In this document: one piece after another, positions 58,589-64,000 of the stretch
Layout of the letters: each line of letters starts with the position of its first letter
How positions within the stretch are numbered: position 1 is the first letter of the stretch
Assembly: GCF_000276665.1 (NCBI RefSeq)
Contig: NW_004955433.1
Coordinates: 21,874,251-21,938,250, forward strand
Reading direction: 5' to 3'
DNA length: 64,000 nucleotides
Source: Chinchilla lanigera
Taxonomy: Eukaryota; Chordata; Mammalia; Rodentia; Chinchillidae
Position numbers and translations under genes: made by a program
The notes under the pieces: model-generated
The model's database searches: none
Told to the model about the DNA's origin: nothing
The model's input: only the letters and a program-made list of their open reading frames with translations

Positions 58589-58751
58589 AGAAAAGAAAAT
58601 GGAGGAGGATATTTCACCAATTAACAAAGGCATTAGGGAGACAATTCACAACAGGAAAAAAAAGTACAAATGGTAAAAAAAGAAATGTGTAAGAACAACT
58701 GAGAGAAAACTGGCCTGTAGGTGAGAGATGTTACTTTAAGAATCAAATTAG

Positions 58752-58885
58752 GGCCGGATGCAATGGGACAGGCCTATAATCCCAGAATTTAAGAGGCCAA
58801 AGCAGGTGAGTAGTTAAGTTTGAGGCCAGCCTAAGCAACATAGCAAATGTCAAGACAAACCTATCTCAACAACAAATAAAGAAAA
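58752..58885 (+). mobile_element. B1 SINE
   Basis: 'gggccggatgcaatgggacaggcctataatcccag', 'gagtagttaagtttgaggccagcctaagcaacatagc', then an A-rich CAACAAA tail. Sense, diverged. Confidence 0.85.
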
Positions 58886-58989
58886 GTGGATGATGATTAT
58901 ATTATATGCTCCTAGTAAAAGTAAAAAATTTTCAAAAAATGATTTAATGTTACATATCAAAAGGTTTAAAATGTCTCTATCCTTTGATT

Positions 58990-59065
58990 GGAATTCACTT
59001 TGGCATTCCCCCAGTGAATTTGGAATTCACTTTGGAATTCACTTTGGAATTCACCCAGTGAGTTG
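58990..59065. repeat. Minisatellite of 12-bp ggaattcacttt units
   Basis: 'ggaattcac' starts at 58990, 59022, 59034 and 59046. The outer copies are each followed by a 'ccccagtga' or 'acccagtga' block, so a larger 32-base duplication preceded or followed the 12-base expansion. The FGIH repeats in a 65-codon frame come from this. Confidence 0.93.
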
Positions 59066-59099
59066 CAGAATCATTTGCAAAAGATAGTTCAGTATGGTG

Positions 59100-59500
59100 T
59101 TCTATATAGTAGAAAATTATTGGTAATGACCAAAAGCTTCAACAACCAGGGAAACTCAACAAATGTTTCAATAAAGAATACTACCTCCAAACTCATCAAT
59201 TAAAGATATACAGTCTAAGAATATTCAGTTTCAAGGGAAAATGCTCTCAATGTATCGTCTAGTTGGCAAAAAAGAAATAAAATGTAAGTATGTAGTACTT
59301 TCCAAGTTTTCAAATAAAAGAATATTTATAATAGTTATAAAAGTGTACAAATACCCAAGTAACATTGTCAGTGCCCCCAAGCAAAATGATAAATAATATT
59401 TGTGAATTTCATGTGTATGTATGTATAAACACATATGTAATTCATTTGTCAATCAGTGATTTTTATGTTTTCATGTTGTTCTTAATAATAGCAGATTACT
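59100..59500 (+). mobile_element. Ancient L1 3' UTR fragment
   Basis: 'attattggtaatgaccaaaagcttcaacaaccagggaaactcaacaaatgtttcaataaag', then a long A/T-rich 3' part, resembles old L1M 3' ends in sense. No open frame. Confidence 0.55.
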
Positions 59501-60114
59501 TTTGAAATAGGGAATAACTATCATTTTTCAAAGTTAAAGCTTTCCAAATTTTATGTTATATTCTAGTAAGCAAATATAGTAGATTGTTACTATAAACCCT
59601 GTCAAGCTAACTGTGGGATTGCTTTGCATTTAGTAAATCGCTTCTCAACCAGGGAAAGTTCTACAATGAACAAACAGGGGCCCGGTCGGTCCGAGGTGAT
59701 GCTGGCCTGGAATCATCCATTCACACTCACTCCTCACTGCCACCCTGGAGCCCACTCTCCTTTCTTTCTCCTTAAAGGACAAGGATTTTATTGCCAATAT
59801 CCTCTGTCTCTGTCACTCTCTGTCTCTGGCCTCTCTTTTTCCTTTTTCTCAAACTGGAAAAATCCCTGCATGGAAAGAGCAGAAATACAATATTGGAAGA
59901 ATACTGAGTCAAGCTGGAGATGAAATAATGGACCCAGTTTGTGACCTCCCATTCCTGTCTTCCCTGCAGACCAGAATCTCCCCTGACAGCCTTCTCCTGA
60001 GCTCAGCTCCACACCCCTCAGTGACACAGGCAGAGTCTTGGTCACTGTCTCAGCATTCTGGAAATCTGCTTCTTAGATTTTTGACATTGTTTCCTGACTG
60101 CCAGAATGTGAATA
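59501..60114. other. Unassigned non-coding DNA
   Basis: A 99-codon plus frame (59624-59923) has no recognisable domain. Confidence 0.5.
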
Positions 60115-60564
60115 TGTTAGTTATCTTTTGGTGGCTGGGACAAAACACTTAACGTGCTCAACTAAAGGAGAAGAGGTTGGCTTTGGATCATGGTTTCAGA
60201 GGTTTTGGCCCATAATCAGCTGGCTGTAAGGCAGAGGCATCGTGGTAGCCTTGTAAGTCAGAGGAAAGGTGCTCACCTCATGGCATCCAGGATGCAGAGA
60301 AACCAAAAGGCGAGCCAGAGAGGAAGAGTCCATGGACAAGATCCATCCTTCAAAGAATACTCCGCCTAACCTACTTCCTCCAAATGGGCCTTTCCTCCTA
60401 ACCGCCCACTCACCTGTGAGTCCATTGATAGATTAATTCATGGATGAATGTGGTGCTTCAGAATTCATAACCTCTCTATATACTCACCTCTGATCACTGC
60501 CAGTTAGGGATCAAACCCTCGATATCTAAGTTTTAGGGAGGTACTTCACATTTAAACCATAACA
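60115..60564 (-). mobile_element. MaLR LTR, antisense, near full length
   Basis: 'tgttagttatcttttggtggctgggacaaaacact', 'gttggctttggatcatggtttcagagg', 'ggaaaggtgctcacctcatggcatccaggatgcagagaaacc', 'cctccaaatgggcctttcctcctaacc', 'attaattcatggatgaatg', 'atttaaaccataaca'. Starts TGTTAG and ends CATAACA, as expected of an antisense LTR with TG...CA ends. Solo LTR. Confidence 0.88.
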
Positions 60565-60859
60565 ATGAATTTCACAAAGAATCAAAAGTCACAGGAACCA
60601 ATGTTTACATCATCTGTGCAAATTATAGAGCAATTTTAGATATAGAATTAAAAATGCCAAGCAGACTGAGATTATACTCCAGTTATATACATGTGTGTTC
60701 CACTTCATTACTGATAAAAACAAAGAGGCAAGTTTAAAAACCCACACCTTAGAGCAATGGAATTATAGGTTCCACTTCTGTTTTTCAAATTTCTTTCTGA
60801 AGTTCCTTTTACATAGTTTATAGATACAATTATTTTATAAACAGTGATTTCAACGTAGG

Positions 60860-60960
60860 TTATGCACTGGGAGAATTTTAGCAAATTTACTAAAGAGGCA
60901 CAGGAAGTAAGAGACAGAACTAAGTTTCAAGCTGACACCTGTCTTGTTTCTACTATCCTT
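60860..60960 (-). repeat. MIR SINE fragment, antisense
   Basis: 'taaagaggcacaggaagtaagagacagaactaagtttcaagctgacacctgtcttgtttctactatcc' in antisense MIR order. Confidence 0.55.
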
Positions 60961-61199
60961 TCCTCTCCCTCACATGTTTCTGTGAAATGAGAGCAACTAT
61001 CACCATGTTTGACACAATCATAAAAAACAACACGCTTACTCAGAACCAGAAGACAGATACTGGAATTGGCATTGGAAGATATAAAAAGGAAAAAGAATGA
61101 AACGAAAGGGAGGCTGTGCTACTGACTATCATTTTTGCGAAATGAAACCTTAGAAATAATTCCGATATTGGCATGAGAAAATTGATCCCCCTTCACTGC

Positions 61200-61445
61200 C
61201 TGTCGTCCCCAGTTCATTCTAAGCCACCCATTAGACCTCTTAGCACTCTGAATGTTATTTTACGGCATTTGTCTCCATTGTGATTTTGCATTTACTTTTC
61301 TACTTATTTATTTATTGCCTGTCTCTTCTACTAGACCTAAAATCTGTTACTGTTTTTGTTTATTCTACTCCCCTAGAGCTCAAAACTAAGTTTGGCTTAT
61401 AGAATGTGTTCTGCTAATGTTGGCTGAATGAGTGGGTGGATGGAT
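61200..61445 (+). repeat. L2 LINE 3' fragment
   Basis: 'atttattgcctgtctcttctactagacc', 'ctactcccctagagctcaaaactaagtttggcttatagaatgtgttctgctaatgttggctgaatgag' in sense L2 order. Confidence 0.6.
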
Positions 61446-61696
61446 GGTAAATTTTTATGTGTCATGGTGTTTGAAGAACTTGCTCCACTGTCCGTATATC
61501 TCCCCCTTGGCTGTGCTAACTGCTAGAAACCTGACCACTCTTCCTTCATGCCTTTGCCATTCTTTAGGTAAAAACAGCAGATGACACTGGCTAACTTATT
61601 TACCAACAGATTGCTGGCCTGGTTTGAGGGCCAGAGTCTAATCTCTAAACCACTCTAGCTGAAACAGGAAGGGTTGCCTTACAAAACCGCAAGCTC

Positions 61697-61797
61697 CAGG
61701 CTAGGGGTGTAGATCAGTGACAGTGCACTTGCCTCGCATGTGAGAGTCCCTGGGTTTGGTCCCTAACACTGCAGAAACAAAACAAATAAAAAACATA
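61697..61797 (+). mobile_element. Older ID SINE
   Basis: 'aggctaggggtgtagatcagtgacagtgcacttgcctcgcatgtgagagtccctgggtttggtccctaacactgcag' plus an A-rich tail. Short direct repeats gcaagctc at 61689-61696 and 61798-61805. The B-box half (GGGTTTGGTCCC) marks an older lineage. Confidence 0.88.
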
Positions 61798-61896
61798 GCA
61801 AGCTCTTTGGTTGTATGCCCTGCCTTTGCATCATCTTAAAATATTTATTATTCTTTCCCTTTAGAGACTTTAGTTCCTAAGTTCAGTGTCTGTAGG

Positions 61897-62259
61897 TGCT
61901 ATGGATGGAATGTTCGCATTCCCCCAAAATTCATATATTGAAGTCCTAAACTCACAATGCAATGATATTTGAAGGGGAATCCTTTGGGATATGATTGGGT
62001 TTAGATGCAGTCATAAAAGTAGAGATTGCTGAGGGGATAAAGGGAAGATGAGACAGGAAATCTCTATCAATCCTACAAAGATGTGGCAAAAAAAAAAACT
62101 ATTGCCAAATCAAGAAAAGAATCTTCATTAAGAATTTCACCATGGTGTCACTTTGACTTCAACTCACAGCCTCTAGAAATTCTAGAAATCAATGTTTGTT
62201 GTACAATCCACTCAGTATATGGTATTTTGTTATAATAGTCCAAACTGGCTAAGGTAGCA
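61897..62259 (+). mobile_element. MLT1-like MaLR LTR, sense
   Basis: Starts 'tgctatggatggaatgttcgcattcccccaaaattcatatattgaagtcctaaac', then 'gatatttgaaggggaatcctttgggatatgattgggtttagatg', and ends 'atggtattttgttataatagtccaaactggctaaggtagca'. All three blocks are MLT1-type in the correct order. Confidence 0.88.
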
Positions 62260-63250
62260 CACATGAACCGCCCTGACCTCAGCATAGAGATCACTGATTG
62301 ATTCCTCACCCTCTGAAACATGATTTTACTAAGCATATACCTTGTTACAGGCACTGGGGATACTTCTGAGAACAGAGAACACTAAATTCTTTTCCCAAGA
62401 ATAAATGTCATGTTCCAGAACCCCTCATACTGTTTCATGTGTGAAATTTCATATTTAAGACAGAAAACTTAATAAAGGGGAGTTCAGTGCTATTTTTGTC
62501 CCATTTTAGAAACTTCACTGGACATTTATTTTCCATTTGCCATCCCTTTCATCCAGTGTTACTGTGATGTTTTTAAATTGATGTTGCTTTGTTGCTGATG
62601 GCAAGCTTAGTAAGGGGATTAAAGAATACCTCTGGTCCATCTATTTCACTTTGATTTTATTGGACAAGGTTGACTAACATTACCTTGGCCGACTAGGGCA
62701 TAACAGCTACAAAGTGCTTAGACACTTTGTAATTTATGTTTCACAAATTTTCTAAGTATATTTCACCTTAATTTATATATTTTTATTTATTTTTAAACCC
62801 TCTCCAAGTTGGATTTTCTTTTTTAAAATGTTATTTTCTTCCAAAGAAGTGAAATTATTGAGTCTCCTCCACTTTGAGAAATCAGAAAGCAGTTTATCAA
62901 GTGGTAATTTATATTCTATAATTCTTCGTAATATATCCCCACTGCTGTGGAGCAATTCCATTTAATTGATAATCATGTCAAAATGGAACATTATAATGGA
63001 AGCAGGCCTGAGAATTCAAAGCAAGAATTAGGCTGAGAGTTGTTCAAAGATTCCCTCACATCTAAAGAGGTTGGGATTTAAAGAAAAGAAGGGACCTTTC
63101 AAAGAGAGCTGGTAGTGTTGTGTAAGACCCTGTAGTCCTCTCCAGGGCAAAGTTAGGAGCCTATCTAAGGCCTTGGCAGGACTACTGTGAGAACTCTGTA
63201 CATACCTCTTGAAATTTTGGTGACATAGAAACTAATGCCTGATACCTGCT
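62260..63250. other. Unassigned non-coding DNA
   Basis: No repeat family or gene recognised. Confidence 0.5.
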
Positions 63251-63290
63251 TCAACAAAAACAAAAACAAACAAACAAACAAACAAAAAAC
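63251..63290. repeat. (CAAA)n microsatellite
   Basis: CAAAAA/CAAA run of about 40 bases. Confidence 0.93.
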
Positions 63291-63654
63291 AATAACATCA
63301 ATGAAGTCAGAGATTATGGCTGGAGCAAAAAAGACAACTAACTGCACAGAATTTGCCAAAGGTCATGTGTAGAACACAGGACCCAAAATGGCTGCATGAC
63401 TCCTGAGTATGTATATGTAATACATAAAGGATTTACAAGTAGAGATTCACAATGGCCTGCTGCTGCAGTAAAGTATGAAAGCATGCAAAAGGGTCATCTG
63501 GAGAGCTGAAGGATCCAGTCAAAAGTTGAAGGTCTGGAGCTCACTGTAGAGTCCCTTGAGAGTCTTTATCACGAAGGTAAAAGGTCTGTGCTGGAAGCAT
63601 GGTAAAGGATGTCCCAAAAGCATTGGTGAAGACTGGAGCTCGTACAAAGAAGCA

Positions 63655-63842
63655 GAAATGAGACTTCATTCTTCTTTCCCTTTTTAATCCACCCAGGCTA
63701 TAAGCCTATTGGCTGCTGCCACCCACACCCAGGGTGGGTCTTCCCTCCTCAGTAAGTCAATCATTCAGACACACCCAGAGCTGTGCTAAATCAGTCTGCT
63801 GGGCAGTTCTCATTCAAACTGACACCACAATTCACTGTCACA
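63655..63842 (-). mobile_element. MaLR (ORR1-like) LTR fragment, antisense
   Basis: 'ctgctgccacccacacccagggtgggtcttccctcctcagtaagtcaatcattcagacacacccagag', then 'aaactgacaccacaattcactgtcaca', follows the 5' part of rodent ORR1/MT-like LTRs in antisense. The left limit is unclear. Confidence 0.65.
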
Positions 63843-64000
63843 ATGTTCTTTTCAATCCTTCATTTATATATTTCAGAAAGCCAAGGGAGTCTTTCCTTTT
63901 AAATCTAGCATGACACCAAATGAATTTTTGATAAGATGTGTTGGTTTGGGGCTTATTTTGCAAGAGGAACAACATAATACAGGACACATACTTTATATGA

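Overview
The window looks like non-coding nuclear DNA from a rodent. The evidence is the interspersed repeats: young tRNA-derived ID SINEs with A-tails and target-site duplications (TSDs), B1 (7SL-derived) SINEs, one B1 joined to an ID-like half, and L1 and MaLR retroelements over a background of old MIR, L2 and hAT fossils. The ID copies read GGGGCTGGGGATTTAGCTCA at the start and end in a GAGTTCGATTCCCGGTACC-type B-box half. I associate this ending with non-murid rodents, perhaps the guinea-pig/mole-rat side, but species assignment from memory is uncertain.

I find no convincing protein-coding gene, no rRNA or functional tRNA gene, no CpG island and nothing prokaryotic such as a CRISPR array or operon. 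Open reading frames are short, lack recognisable domains and mostly cross repeats. The only clearly protein-derived sequence is a 5'-truncated, decayed L1 ORF2 on the minus strand (36982-37835). A weaker candidate is a possible decayed coding remnant on the minus strand near 19871-20250.

Layout: 1-9650 holds unassigned DNA with scattered B1, L1, L2, MIR and MER5-like pieces, one ID and a 106-base assembly gap (4896-5001). 9650-22600 is mostly unassigned, with MIRs, a polypurine tract (11890-12340), a B1-ID dimer and ID copies. 22600-36100 has ID copies with perfect TSDs, L1 3' ends, L2 ends, one MaLR LTR, a 20-bp-arm palindrome (27236-27276) and an old 161-bp tandem duplication (35080-35400). 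36115-41600 is a nested retroelement stack: an ancient L1 interrupted by a younger L1, by an unclassified ~0.85 kb insert, and by a second L1 fragment that itself carries a MaLR LTR. 41600-64000 returns to sparse repeats: a B1 inside a MIR, MaLR/MLT1 LTRs, MER5 and Charlie-like hAT fossils, ID copies, L1 3' ends and long microsatellites.

No genes act together here. The window reads as an intergenic or deep intronic segment whose history is one of retroposition, local duplication and decay. Family names rest on recalled consensus sequences and no database search was run. Boundaries of old repeats (MIR, L2, L1M, MaLR) are approximate, usually to within a few tens of bases. I did not find a new biological system; the most unusual items are the palindrome, the unclassified insert and the two ID lineages.
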